From contig NZ_JAIEMO010000008.1 in the NCBI RefSeq assembly GCF_019752095.1, positions 1-64,000 on the forward strand: a stretch of 64,000 nt of DNA. The letters are read 5' to 3'. A program made the position numbers and the translations under genes. How positions within the stretch are numbered: position 1 is the stretch's first letter; every line of letters starts with the position of its first letter. The DNA comes from Nitrosomonas sp. Its GTDB lineage: Bacteria; Pseudomonadota; Gammaproteobacteria; Burkholderiales; Nitrosomonadaceae. Below the pieces are notes generated by a model that saw only the letters and a program-made list of their open reading frames with translations, ran no database searches and had not been told where the DNA came from. Shown one piece after another: positions 25,363 through 34,257 of this stretch.

Positions 25363-26312
25363 TGAACACTATCAAGAGAACGCGCGATCTTTTGTTGCGC
25401 AGCACACATCTGGATGTAGACAGTATCGTTGCCGAATTGCGTGCATTACGCATGGCTTCATTAGAGAGCCGTAACCGGCATGATCGCCCGCCTAGGTTGC
25501 CGTCGCGTAGGATTTTAGCCAGTGTTGCGGAGGGTTTGAGTGCGGCTATGTTTCCTAATCGATTAGGCTCATCTGAATTGGCTGATGAAGGTATCGATCA
25601 TTATGTCGGACATACGCTGAATATGACATTGCGTGAATTGATGGTGCAAATTCAGCATGAGTTGCACTATAACTCTGGTTTGGAAGTTCTTGGCGATGAA
25701 GATCGTGCACAATCGGTAGCAATTACGCAGGCGTTTGCAAAATATTTGCCGAAGGTCCGGTGTTTGTTGGAAACTGATATTAAGGCAGCGTATGAGGGCG
25801 ATCCGGCGGCACGGAATGTGGACGAGGTATTGGTTTGTTATCCGGGTATTATGGCGATTACGCATTACCGGCTAGCGCATGTTTTGCACGGATTAGGGGT
25901 GCCTCTGATTGCGCGTATGATTTCTGAGATTGCGCATTCTGTGACTGGTATCGAAATTCACCCAGGCGCGCAGATCGGTGGCAGTTTCTTTATCGATCAT
26001 GGTACCGGTGTGGTGATTGGAGAAACTGCAATCATTGGACAGAATGTGCGCTTATACCAGGCGGTTACACTGGGCGCCAAACGTTTCCCGGTGGACGAGA
26101 ATGGTACGCTGGTGAAAGGTAACTTGCGTCATCCCATTGTGGAAGATGACGTGGTGATCTATGCTGGAGCAACGATTCTGGGACGCATTACCATAGGACG
26201 AGGATCGACGATCGGCGGTAATGTATGGCTGACGCGAAGCGTGCCGCCGGGCAGTAATATTTCTCAGGCACAGATGCGTCAGGAGGTGTTTGAGGGCGGT
26301 GCCGGGATTTAA
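25362..26312 (+). CDS. cysE: Serine O-acetyltransferase, long (SrpH/EpsC) type
   Basis: 316 residues, starting at a GTG that shares its first base with the last base of the cysK stop (TAGTG). An N-terminal helical extension of about 140 residues is followed by the acetyltransferase left-handed beta helix with hexapeptide repeats (IEIHPGAQIGGSFFIDHGTGVVIGETAIIG, ATILGRITIGRGSTIGGNVWL). The catalytic-type Asp-His pair is in FIDHGTG. It makes O-acetylserine for the adjacent cysK. The long N-terminus distinguishes it from E. coli CysE and matches the plastid/cyanobacterial-like SrpH class. Confidence 0.92.
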   Translation: MNTIKRTRDLLLRSTHLDVDSIVAELRALRMASLESRNRHDRPPRLPSRRILASVAEGLSAAMFPNRLGSSELADEGIDHYVGHTLNMTLRELMVQIQHELHYNSGLEVLGDEDRAQSVAITQAFAKYLPKVRCLLETDIKAAYEGDPAARNVDEVLVCYPGIMAITHYRLAHVLHGLGVPLIARMISEIAHSVTGIEIHPGAQIGGSFFIDHGTGVVIGETAIIGQNVRLYQAVTLGAKRFPVDENGTLVKGNLRHPIVEDDVVIYAGATILGRITIGRGSTIGGNVWLTRSVPPGSNISQAQMRQEVFEGGAGI

Positions 26313-26339
26313 TCAATTGTTGATACCTTTAGGAATCAC

Positions 26340-26747
26340 ATGACTGCTGATAAAGTAATTCTCACGCTGGACGATGCCAAGAAAATAGCGATAGGTTCAG
26401 AGCTGGAAGCAATACGGAATGAATGGCCGGTTGTCATTGCTATTGTCGATGATGGTGGTCATTTGCTTTACTTGCAACGTTTGGATCATGCGCAGTATGG
26501 CAGTATCGATGTGGCGATTGAAAAAGCGCGTGCTGCAATTGCCTTTCGCCGTCCGACCAAGATATGGGAAGAAAATATTGCGGAAGGGCGATTGCGTTAC
26601 CTGAATTTGCCCGGCACCTTGCCGATTGAAGGCGGACTGCCGATCATTGTTAATGATCAATTTGTCGGTGCAATCGGAGTCAGTGGCGTGAGATCTTTCC
26701 AGGATGCACAGATAGCTCAGGCTGGAATTGATGCGTTGTTGTCTTGA
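26340..26747 (+). CDS. GlcG/HbpS-family protein
   Basis: 135 residues. The family hallmarks are VVIAIVDDGGHLLYLQRLDHA, the KARAAIAFRRPT helix and the C-terminal GLPIIVNDQFVGAIGVSG. Members bind haem or cobalamin-like ligands or act as small catabolic accessory proteins. The function here is not defined. It follows cysE by 27 nt on the same strand and could be co-transcribed. Confidence 0.85.
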   Translation: MTADKVILTLDDAKKIAIGSELEAIRNEWPVVIAIVDDGGHLLYLQRLDHAQYGSIDVAIEKARAAIAFRRPTKIWEENIAEGRLRYLNLPGTLPIEGGLPIIVNDQFVGAIGVSGVRSFQDAQIAQAGIDALLS

Positions 26748-26846
26748 TTTTCATGCGGAGAATTAGCAGAAGATCTCACGTGTGTTGATGTGGATATGAA
26801 TTTGCATTACTTTTTTAGAGAAGAAATGGGCAGTTTGTAACAATCT

Positions 26847-27347
26847 TTAACTATGACTATGCTTATCTTCGTCTACCTGGATCAAGTAGATGAGGGTGAT
26901 GACAGTAATCATCACTAAACGAAATGCAGCTTGCTGACTATTGGCGATTTCTGATTGCCACATTAAAAACCACTCCCCACCAATGGTCATAAATCCGGTG
27001 AACCACAGTAAGAAACCGAGAGTGAGGCCGAGTATTGCCAAGCTTTTTGCTTGATTGAAAGATGATGGATTTCTGATGTTCTGGCATAAGCGCAAGCCAC
27101 CCAGCCAACATAGCCCAGCAATCAGAATTTCAGTAACAATGATCAGGCCATACGCCGCATGATGTAGAGAAGGAGATTCGATGGCCCGCCAGCGGCCCTG
27201 ATTATCAGGAAAAGTCGTATCCATCAACAGAACATGTGCAGTGATGGAGAAATTTGAGTTGTAATCGGTGAGGTTATTGAATGCTACCAGCGATGTGTAC
27301 AACGCAAAAGCCAATACCACCACAGTTTTTGACAATCGCGCGTACAT
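26847..27347 (-). CDS. DUF2165-family integral membrane protein
   Basis: 166 residues with four predicted membrane helices (about 8-24, 67-88, 104-125, 137-157). The early loop has the family's NNLTDYNSNF segment. No enzymatic motif is visible and no function is known. It follows the Tim44-domain gene on the same strand with an imperfect hairpin between them, so it is probably transcribed separately. Confidence 0.75.
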   Translation of the reverse strand: MYARLSKTVVVLAFALYTSLVAFNNLTDYNSNFSITAHVLLMDTTFPDNQGRWRAIESPSLHHAAYGLIIVTEILIAGLCWLGGLRLCQNIRNPSSFNQAKSLAILGLTLGFLLWFTGFMTIGGEWFLMWQSEIANSQQAAFRLVMITVITLIYLIQVDEDKHSHS

Positions 27348-27380
27348 GATAATACGTTTATGCTTTGGATATTTGTTAAC

Positions 27381-27419
27381 CCCGGCCAGCGCTATTCAAA
27401 CAGCGATAGGCCAGCCGGG
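27381..27419 (-). terminator. Imperfect GC-rich hairpin after the Tim44-domain gene
   Basis: CCCGGC at 27381-27386 pairs with GCCGGG at 27414-27419. The inner part adds further pairs with mismatches (CTAT/ATAG). On the minus strand it lies 15 nt after the stop and is followed by GTTAAC rather than a T run. Confidence 0.45.
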
Positions 27420-27434
27420 ATAGGATGCAACAAA

Positions 27435-28295
27435 TTAGGAGGCTTGCTGAATGCCGGCTAATAACCATGTCGCATCTGGATCCTTGAGGTCTTTCTGCAC
27501 ATGCCAGATTTCATCAAATGCTTCTGGTTCGCCATCAGGTAAGTCTTTCAGTTGACCGGTAAAGCGGACGCTTGCGATGGCCATGTCATCAGTTGTTTCA
27601 ACTTCTAACAAATTGGCGTCAATGAACATGACTTCCGTTTTTTGTTGCGCGTCGCCCCGTTCATTGACCTGTGCGCTAATTTCCGCCAGCATCTCAGGCG
27701 TTGTGTAGTCACGAATTTCATTGATATCACCATGGTCGTGAGCGGCCTGTAAGCGCATAAACGAAGCTTTTGCATTGCGTAAAAAGGGCTCCACTTTAAA
27801 ATCTGCGGGAATATTAGGCTGCCGATAAGCTGCTTGACTGCCTGCAGTTGTGGTTCCGGCAGGGGGCGTGAACGCCGGGGTATTGAAGTTGTCGCGTGTA
27901 TTGGTATTCATGCCCGAGTATTGCATGGAAGGCGATTGTTCAGCCTTGGGTTTGCGCAGCATACGAATGATGAAAAACACAGCGCCTACGAGTAATAGCA
28001 TGGTTACGATATCCATCATGTTGATGTTTTCAAACGCGCCTCCCATAAAGAGTGCGGCCAATAAACCACCGGCGGCCAAGCCGGCTAATGCGCCACCCCA
28101 CTTACTGCCGCCCGCAGCGGCTGCAGGTGCCGCGGCAGGTGCTTGTTGAGGAGCGGGTGCGGCTTGTTGCTGATTAACGGATTGACGCTGTTTGCCGAAA
28201 CTTTTGCCACCGCCCATGCGTTTTGCTTCCGCATCAAAAGCAAGTAAGCCAAAACTGAAGATAGCTAAAGTCAGAAAGGTGAGTGTTCGCTTCAT
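27435..28295 (-). CDS. Tim44-domain membrane protein
   Basis: I start at the ATG ending at 28295, giving MKRTLTFLTLAIFSFGLLAFDAEA, a good signal peptide. The longer frame to 28436 runs into the IS element and must be spurious there. The 286 residues contain a Gln/Pro/Ala-rich segment (about 35-65) and two adjacent hydrophobic helices flanked by Gly/Ala (about 68-110). A C-terminal Tim44/Mba1-like domain follows (about 165-286, AKASFMRLQAAHDHGDINEIRDYTTPEM). In bacteria these are conserved membrane proteins of unclear role. The IS3 element inserted 80 bp upstream of the start could have displaced or replaced the promoter. Confidence 0.82.
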   Translation of the reverse strand: MKRTLTFLTLAIFSFGLLAFDAEAKRMGGGKSFGKQRQSVNQQQAAPAPQQAPAAAPAAAAGGSKWGGALAGLAAGGLLAALFMGGAFENINMMDIVTMLLLVGAVFFIIRMLRKPKAEQSPSMQYSGMNTNTRDNFNTPAFTPPAGTTTAGSQAAYRQPNIPADFKVEPFLRNAKASFMRLQAAHDHGDINEIRDYTTPEMLAEISAQVNERGDAQQKTEVMFIDANLLEVETTDDMAIASVRFTGQLKDLPDGEPEAFDEIWHVQKDLKDPDATWLLAGIQQAS

Positions 28296-28424
28296 AATAA
28301 TCTTCCAACTGTATTGTAAAGCGCTGAGTATAGCATCGGGTTTGTGTTGCCAGCTACATTGAATTTTTAGCTGAGTGAATGCTCCGGATTTTCCGGAGAT
28401 AAAATGATTTGAGAGGAGGAAGAG

Positions 28425-28736
28425 ATGAAGAATCAAATCAGTTATTCACCGGAAGTACGTGAACGAGCGGTAAGATTGGTATTTGAACACCAAAAGGAGT
28501 ATGAATCGCAATGGTCGGCGATCAAATCGATCGCATCAAAGATTGGCTGTACAGCGGAGACATTGCGCACTTGGGTAAGACGAGCAGAGACTGATCAGGG
28601 AATTCGGGGCGGCATGTCGACTGCGGATCGTGAGCGACTCAAGGAATTGGAACGGGAGAATCGGGAATTAAAGCGAGCCAACGAGATATTACGTAAGGCA
28701 TCGGCATATTTCGCGCAGGCGGAGTTCGGCCGCTGA
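28425..28736 (+). CDS. IS3-family transposase OrfA
   Basis: 103 residues: a helix-turn-helix ([35 protein letters not shown]) and a C-terminal leucine-zipper-like helix ([21 protein letters not shown]). It would bind the IS ends and join OrfB in the fused transposase. It is intact. Its end overlaps the open part of the orfB frame (28697-28736, -1 frame), but no A6G slippery heptamer is visible there. Confidence 0.93.
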   Translation: MKNQISYSPEVRERAVRLVFEHQKEYESQWSAIKSIASKIGCTAETLRTWVRRAETDQGIRGGMSTADRERLKELERENRELKRANEILRKASAYFAQAEFGR

Positions 28737-28741
28737 CCGAA

Positions 28742-29644
28742 ATGATGGTGGTATTTGTCGATAAAAACAAAGAGAAATACGGGGGCGAGCCAATCTGTAG
28801 ACAAATACAGATTTCCCCGTCGAGTTATTACGAACACAAAGGGCGCGAGCGAGATCCGGATCGATTGCCCGATCGCATCAAGCGGGATATGAGGCTGGAA
28901 CTCGATATACACCGGGTATGGAAAGGCAACTTCCGGGTTTATGGTGCTCGCAAAGTATGGCGGCAGTTGTTGCGAGAAGGCATTGGCGTTGCTCGCTGCA
29001 CAGTCGAGCGGTTGATGAAGAAGCTTGGGATGCAAGGTGTTCGGCGTGGCACGAAGTGTTGGACAACCATTGCAGATGACTTACTTGCCCGCCCAACAGA
29101 TAAGGTTAGTCGGCAATTTGTGGCAACCCGGCCAAATCAATTGTGGGTTGCAGACATTACCTTTGTTGCAACGTGGACGGGATTTGTTTATGTGGCTTTT
29201 ATCACCGATGTTTTTGCCAGGTATATTGTTGGTTGGCGAGTCAGTCGGTCATTGCATACCGATATGGTGCTCGATGCATTGGAGCAGGCATTGTGGGCAC
29301 GGCGGGAAATCAAGGGATTAATTCATCATAGCGATCACGGTTGCTAATATTTGTCGATTCGCTACACGGAACGCCTGGCAGAAGCCAATATTGAAGCTTC
29401 TGTTGGCAGTGTCGGAGATTCTTATGACAATTCGCTGGCCGAAACAATTAACGAATTATACAAGACTGAGGTCATAAGGCATCGTGGTCCCTGGTGCAAT
29501 ATTGATGATGTGGAATTTGCTAGTTTGGAATGGGTGGACTGGTTCAATAATCATAGATTACCGGAGCCGATTGGAAATATTCCACCAGCAGAATTTGAAA
29601 TGGAATGTTATCGCCAATTAAAGGCGTCAGCTGATGCAGCTTGA
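28742..29644 (+). pseudogene. IS3-family transposase OrfB, interrupted by an in-frame stop
   Basis: The integrase-core (DDE) frame runs from 28742 to 29644 in one reading frame but has TAA at 29345-29347, in HHSDHGC-stop-YLSIRY, where family members read HHSDHGSQYLS. So a Gln codon became TAA, with a neighbouring Ser-to-Cys change. The first two catalytic Asp residues (WVADITFV, YVAFITDVFAR) are upstream of the stop and the Glu (DNSLAETINELYK) is downstream, so neither half can be active alone. The element is probably immobile unless helped in trans. Confidence 0.9.
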
Positions 29645-29736
29645 CTCAAACCAAACAGCCTCCGGAAAATCCGGGGCGATTCAGAGTAAATTCTGAGTAC
29701 GGTCTTTTTGTTGCAAAAAACACAGAATCTGATTTT

Positions 29737-30180
29737 CTAGCGTAATAACATTAGGCGAGGAATTGCCTCACTATTAATCCATACAATCGCATTCTGATTA
29801 AATTGCTGTCCGATTGAACGGGCGGTATTGAGATCCAACCCAGGAACAAAAAGGCTTTTCTCAGACGGCCATTTGCCAAATGGATCTACATTCAGGCTTT
29901 CAATCATCGCGTAAGCATGGTGATTCAAATAATTCCTGAGTAATTCGTGTGCAATTAGGTTCATTTCATTGCTTACGAGTCGGCTGCATGGATTGTATGC
30001 ACTGATTATCGTAGCGAAGGATTGTTTAAATGTCTCAAGAAATTTGGTGAGTGGTTTTGAATGCTGGTCGATACGCAGGACCAATGCATCTGAGCCGGTC
30101 CCAACCTGATAGTGCGTGTTATGGTAGCTGGCGGTAAGGCTTTTAGCCACCAATGATCGGATCAAAGTCGTTGGCTTCAA
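29737..30180 (-). CDS. DUF3293-family protein
   Basis: 147 residues. Recognisable conserved stretches are ISAYNPCSRLVSNEMN, FGKWPSEKSLFVPGLDLNTARSIGQQFNQNAIVW and a short C-terminal strand. It is soluble, with no catalytic motif evident. The family is of unknown function. It follows the cytochrome gene by 38 nt on the same strand. Confidence 0.75.
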   Translation of the reverse strand: MKPTTLIRSLVAKSLTASYHNTHYQVGTGSDALVLRIDQHSKPLTKFLETFKQSFATIISAYNPCSRLVSNEMNLIAHELLRNYLNHHAYAMIESLNVDPFGKWPSEKSLFVPGLDLNTARSIGQQFNQNAIVWINSEAIPRLMLLR

Positions 30181-30218
30181 TAGCAGCGTGCATAACGCTG
30201 CATGAATCTGAGAGTTTG

Positions 30219-30788
30219 TTAATGATCACCGTGATCTTGATCGTGACTATGGCCATGATTATGGCCGTGATCTTGCGCAGCTTTCATGAGATCTTGGTGT
30301 TGTTCAGGTGTCATGTGACTTAACTTTAGAACAAAGGCCACCATTCCCCAAATAGCCTGATCATCATGGCTTAAGCCCCAGGCTGGCATGGCGGTCATTT
30401 TTAATCCGTTCTTTATTACCCAAAAATGTGATCTGGCGAGCTCCAATTGTTTGACTGGATCGTTGATAGGTTCGCGTTGATGGAATATGGGTGGCTGAGG
30501 ATACAAACCGATTGAGAGCTCTGTCGGTTTGATACCGGGTGCCAAGTGGCAATCTATGCACATGGCGCTATAGTCTACGGCGCCTTGAGCAATTAGTTCT
30601 GTATCTTCCAGTGAAGGTACTGTCAAGTTCTTGGCGCGTGCCTCAATGGAACTTTCGCGTACCCATTCGATGATCTTCTCAGTGATGCCCCAGTGTTTTT
30701 CTGTGGCAGCCATATTGTAAGCGCCTGATCCAATAGCAATAATGGTCAGTATGAGTGATGCTAATAAAAGACTAAGAATTGTTTTCAT
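30219..30788 (-). CDS. Membrane-anchored class I cytochrome c with histidine-rich tail
   Basis: 189 residues. An N-terminal signal/anchor helix (about 4-24) precedes a monohaem cytochrome c domain with CIDCH (near residue 77) and a likely distal Met in GLKMTAMPAWG. The last 20 residues alternate His with Gly/Asp/Asn/Ser (HGHNHGHSHDQDHGDH), a probable divalent-metal-binding tail. It presumably carries electrons in the periplasm. The redox partner is unknown and no oxidase gene is adjacent. Confidence 0.85.
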   Translation of the reverse strand: MKTILSLLLASLILTIIAIGSGAYNMAATEKHWGITEKIIEWVRESSIEARAKNLTVPSLEDTELIAQGAVDYSAMCIDCHLAPGIKPTELSIGLYPQPPIFHQREPINDPVKQLELARSHFWVIKNGLKMTAMPAWGLSHDDQAIWGMVAFVLKLSHMTPEQHQDLMKAAQDHGHNHGHSHDQDHGDH

Positions 30789-30871
30789 CTTATGACCTTA
30801 TAAAAATATCCTGTGCTTAGTTTCAACGTACAACAATCCCTTTTTCATAGTACTTTTAATTTTAGTGGGAA

Positions 30872-31855
30872 TCAATTTGCATTGTGTGAATTTGTAGTTA
30901 TAGATGTTGCAGAATTTTCTATGCCATCACTCGTGTTGTTTTTCAGTGTGGCTTTAATACTTGCATGATTTAGATGCGGTGCAAACATTTCGATAAAATC
31001 GAATATATAGCCGCGCAAATAACTATGGCGACTTATGCCGATACGCGTTGTGCTGGATTCAAATAGGTGGCTGGCATCAATAGACCTTAGGTTCTTGTCA
31101 CGCTTGGCGTCAAAAGCCATATTAGCTAGAATGCCAACGCCCAATCCCAATTCCACGTAAGTTTTGATTACGTCTGAGTCGATTGCTGTCAATACTACGT
31201 TAGGCTCCAGTCCATGGTTTGCAAAGGCCTGATTAATTTTTGAGCGCCCAGTGAAAGCGAAGTCATAAGTAATAATGGGATATTGATTGATTGCTTCCAA
31301 CGTAAGTTTTTTTGTTTTCAAGAGTGGATGCTTGGGTAGTACAATGACACATCGATTCCATTCATAGCATGGCAGCATGACAAGTTCATGGAATTGCTCA
31401 ATGGCTTCCGTAGCGATTGCGACATCCGCTTCGCCGGAAGTTACTAAAGCTGAGATCTGCATCGGACTGCCTTGGCGCAGGATAAGTTTAACTTTTGGAT
31501 AGCGCGTGGTAAAACGCTTGATTACAACCGGTAGCGCGTAGCGAGCCTGAGTATGAGTAGTTGCGATAGTGAGAGTGCCGCTTGCTTCATTGGTAAATTC
31601 CTGCGCAATTTTTTTCAGATTGTCAGCGTCGCGTAGCATTCGAGTGGCGGTTTGAATTACCAATTGTCCGGGAGGGGTGATTTTTACAATGCGCTTGCCA
31701 TTGCGCAAAAAAATATCGACTCCGAGTTCGTGTTCAAGCATCTGGATTTGTTTGCTGATGGCTGGTTGGGAGGTGTGCAGATTTTTGGCCGCTTTGGACA
31801 AATTCATATCCTGACGAGCGGTTTCACACAAATAGCGAAGTTGTTGAAGTTTCAT
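30872..31855 (-). CDS. cysB: CysB-type LysR transcriptional regulator of sulfur assimilation
   Basis: 327 residues. The N-terminal winged HTH is MKLQQLRYLCETARQDMNLSKAAKNLHTSQPAISKQI, and the effector domain contains the TTHTQARYALP segment characteristic of CysB/Cbl (sulfate/O-acetylserine sensing). It faces away from the cysI-DUF934-cysH operon across a 380-nt spacer, the usual placement of a LysR activator next to its target. The C-terminal tail is long and Asn/Thr-rich. Confidence 0.92.
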   Translation of the reverse strand: MKLQQLRYLCETARQDMNLSKAAKNLHTSQPAISKQIQMLEHELGVDIFLRNGKRIVKITPPGQLVIQTATRMLRDADNLKKIAQEFTNEASGTLTIATTHTQARYALPVVIKRFTTRYPKVKLILRQGSPMQISALVTSGEADVAIATEAIEQFHELVMLPCYEWNRCVIVLPKHPLLKTKKLTLEAINQYPIITYDFAFTGRSKINQAFANHGLEPNVVLTAIDSDVIKTYVELGLGVGILANMAFDAKRDKNLRSIDASHLFESSTTRIGISRHSYLRGYIFDFIEMFAPHLNHASIKATLKNNTSDGIENSATSITTNSHNAN

Positions 31856-32237
31856 GGACCCGCCTAGTAATAATAAATGGTTATATACATCTAATATAAT
31901 ATTATTTTGATTTGTAAAAATGTATTGTTATCATAATAAACGACTAGAAAAGGAAATTGGAAGGCAGTTACTAAATCTATTCTGTCAGGTTCTCTGATCA
32001 ACTTTGCTCACACTGCTTAATCAGCTGCTGTTAACACGCGAAAGACGATTATCGTTAGTTTTTGGTAGAATAACGAATTTGCTATTCTGTGTGTTGGTTG
32101 TGCGTATATCAACGACACCGGAATGCTGAAAGGTCACTGATCGATACGGTCAGGCTTGAAAAAAATCAAACAGGTGGTGAGTTGCTTATTTGTGAGCAGA
32201 TTTTGGCAATTTCCATTAATGAAACAAGGATTGATTG
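31856..32237. promoter_or_regulatory. Divergent cysB/cys-operon control region
   Basis: 382 nt between cysB and the assimilation operon. Three dyads stand out: TAATATAATATTA (31892-31904), about 40 bp upstream of cysB; ACGATTATCGT (32045-32055); and an imperfect 22-bp palindrome at 32067-32088 (AGAATA...TATTCT, 9 of 11 positions paired) with a T-N11-A-like core. LysR regulators bind AT-rich dyads of this type, so these are candidate CysB sites. No binding evidence exists here. Confidence 0.45.
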
Positions 32238-32465
32238 ATGAGTACGAATGTAGAGAATAAACCTAAACAAGTGAGCTGGTTTAATGGTTGTGGCGGACGG
32301 ATTGGTATAGTGGTGGGTGAAAGCGGTGAGCATGCTTATATTGGCGTGGCGTTGAAGCATGATGAAGACGATGACGTGGACCATATTATGAAGTATGGTG
32401 CCAAATTTCCATTGGATGCGGCATTGTTGCTGCCAGTATCTAAGCATTATTCCCAAGAATCCTAA
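32238..32465 (+). CDS. Small conserved-looking protein heading the cys operon, unknown function
   Basis: I start at ATG 32238 (AAGGA at 32225-32229); a TTG three bases earlier is in frame. The 75 residues are soluble and acidic: KQVSWFNGCGGRIGIVVGESGEHAYIGVALKHDEDDDV, then a short amphipathic tail. There is a single Cys in a GCGG turn. It lies 44 nt upstream of cysI. I recognise no domain. Position suggests an accessory role in sulfite or sulfate reduction. Confidence 0.7.
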   Translation: MSTNVENKPKQVSWFNGCGGRIGIVVGESGEHAYIGVALKHDEDDDVDHIMKYGAKFPLDAALLLPVSKHYSQES

Positions 32466-32509
32466 AGGCCTTTTGGGTATCTTCGAACAAATAAGCGAGG
32501 AAATTAAAT

Positions 32510-34252
32510 ATGTATCGCTATGATGAATATGATCAACGAATAGTGGATGAACGTGTCAAGCAGTACCGTGACCAGGTGCGTCGGCGCTTATCAGGGGAAT
32601 TGACCGAGGAGGAGTTTCTCCCTTTGCGGCTGCAGAACGGGCTATACATGCAAATTCATGCCTACATGCTGCGGATTGCAGTGCCGTATGGCCTGATATC
32701 TTCTAAGCAAATGCGCATGTTTGCTCATATTGCACGTAAATATGACCGTGGCTATGGTCATTTCACAACACGTCAAAATATTCAGTTTAACTGGCTTAAA
32801 TTGGAAGATACACCGGATATTCTGGCGGATTTGGCATCTGTGGAAATGCACGCCATTCAAACCTCTGGGAATTGTGTGCGTAATATTACGTCGGATGAGT
32901 TTGCTGGCGTGGCGCAGGATGAGATGGTTGACCCACGTCCGTATGCAGAGATTTTGCGTCAATGGAGCACTTTCCATCCGGAATTTGCGTATCTGCCACG
33001 AAAATTTAAGATCGCCATCAGCGGTGGAAAAGAGGATCGTGCTGCTATTTATGCGCATGACATTGGACTGGCGGTGACAAAGAATGCACAAGGAGAAGTC
33101 GGCTTCCGTGTATTGGTGGGCGGTGGATTGGGGCGAACACCGATCATTGGTAGTGAAATTTGTGAGTTTGTACCATGGCAGCACATTCTGACCTATGTCG
33201 AATCTATTTTGCGCGTGTACAACCAATATGGTCGCCGCGATAACAAATATAAAGCACGCATCAAGATACTGGTGAAAGCGCTTGGAGTTGATGAATTCAG
33301 GCGTAAGGTGGAGGCCGATTGGGTTGACCTCAAGGATGGTCATGGCACACTTACCTCTGATGAAGTCAATCGTGTCACCTCTTTCTTTGTTGATCCATCT
33401 TATGAAACACTAACCGATCATGATCCAAGATTAAACGAATTCAAAGCGGACAGCCGTTCATTCTCGAACTGGTTATCGTGCAACGTTAAACCTCATCGCA
33501 TTCCCGGCTACGCGATAGTTGTTTTGTCGTTGAAGAAACCTGGTGAGGCTCCTGGCGATGCTACGGCTCGGCAAATGGAAGCGGTTGCAGATTTAGCGGA
33601 TCGGTATAGCTTTGGTGAGTTACGTATTACGCACAAGCAAAATCTGGTATTGGCGGATGTCAGGCAGAAAGATTTGATCCGCTTATGGCAAGAATCAACC
33701 GAGCATGAATTGACCACACCCAATATTGGCATGTTGACCGATATTATTAGTTGTCCCGGCGCGGAATTTTGCACGCTTGCCAATGCTCGCTCGATACCGT
33801 TGGCGAAGGTAATTTCCGAATGCTTTGAAGATCTGGACTATCAACATGATATTGGTGAGGTTACGTTGAATATTTCGGGGTGTGTGAATGCTTGCGGGCA
33901 GCACCATATTGGCAATATTGGTATCACGGGTGTGGAAAAGAAAGATCACGATGAGTGGTATCAAGTTTCGATTGGTGGTGCGGAAGGCAATGACAGTTCG
34001 ATTAGCAAAATTATTGGCCCGTCATTTACTTTTAATCAGGTACCGGAAGTTATCGAACGTTTGATTCATGTATATTTGCGCGAACGTACAGAAACTGAGC
34101 GCTTCATCGATACGGTGCGTCGTATTGGTCATGCGCCGTTTAAAGAGCATGTATACGCTACTGACTTTGTAGCTCAGGAAGAGAAAGTTGCTGACAAGCA
34201 TAGCGTAGAGCCTGCGCAGTACGAAATTCCCTTTTATTCACCAAGGTTTTAA
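32510..34252 (+). CDS. cysI: Sulfite reductase hemoprotein (assimilatory)
   Basis: 580 residues, the two-repeat nitrite/sulfite-reductase fold. Cofactor cysteines for the [4Fe-4S]-sirohaem are C415 and C421 (CPGAEFC), then C458 and C462 (GCVNACGQHHIG). GHFTTRQNIQFNW and NCVRNIT are conserved substrate/sirohaem segments. It reduces sulfite to sulfide with six electrons. Context (cysB, DUF934, cysH) supports sulfite rather than nitrite. No cysJ flavoprotein is adjacent, so the electron donor is not evident. Confidence 0.9.
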   Translation: MYRYDEYDQRIVDERVKQYRDQVRRRLSGELTEEEFLPLRLQNGLYMQIHAYMLRIAVPYGLISSKQMRMFAHIARKYDRGYGHFTTRQNIQFNWLKLEDTPDILADLASVEMHAIQTSGNCVRNITSDEFAGVAQDEMVDPRPYAEILRQWSTFHPEFAYLPRKFKIAISGGKEDRAAIYAHDIGLAVTKNAQGEVGFRVLVGGGLGRTPIIGSEICEFVPWQHILTYVESILRVYNQYGRRDNKYKARIKILVKALGVDEFRRKVEADWVDLKDGHGTLTSDEVNRVTSFFVDPSYETLTDHDPRLNEFKADSRSFSNWLSCNVKPHRIPGYAIVVLSLKKPGEAPGDATARQMEAVADLADRYSFGELRITHKQNLVLADVRQKDLIRLWQESTEHELTTPNIGMLTDIISCPGAEFCTLANARSIPLAKVISECFEDLDYQHDIGEVTLNISGCVNACGQHHIGNIGITGVEKKDHDEWYQVSIGGAEGNDSSISKIIGPSFTFNQVPEVIERLIHVYLRERTETERFIDTVRRIGHAPFKEHVYATDFVAQEEKVADKHSVEPAQYEIPFYSPRF

Positions 34253-34257
34253 TTGAG

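Larger units (their letters stand above)
28376..29683 (+). mobile_element. IS3-family insertion sequence (1308 bp) with 3-bp target duplication
   Basis: The ends form an imperfect inverted repeat (left 28376-28398, right 29660-29683: one indel, one mismatch) beginning TGAAT and sharing CCGGATTTTCCGGAG. Each end is itself a small palindrome (CTCCGGA...TCCGGAG). The flanking trinucleotide GAG occurs on both sides (28373-28375 and 29684-29686), the 3-bp duplication expected for IS3. It encodes orfA and an orfB broken by an in-frame stop. The element sits between the Tim44-domain gene and the DUF3293 gene. Confidence 0.92.

Noticed and set aside
28296..28436. Longer N-terminus for the Tim44-domain protein
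   Set aside because: The extension runs into the left end of the IS element and hides the signal peptide that begins at the ATG ending at 28295.
29345..29350. Frameshift in orfB of the IS element
   Set aside because: Both halves of orfB are in the same frame; the break is a single TAA codon, not an indel.
32510..34252. Assimilatory nitrite reductase
   Set aside because: The haem protein family is shared, but cysB, DUF934 and cysH context supports sulfite reduction.
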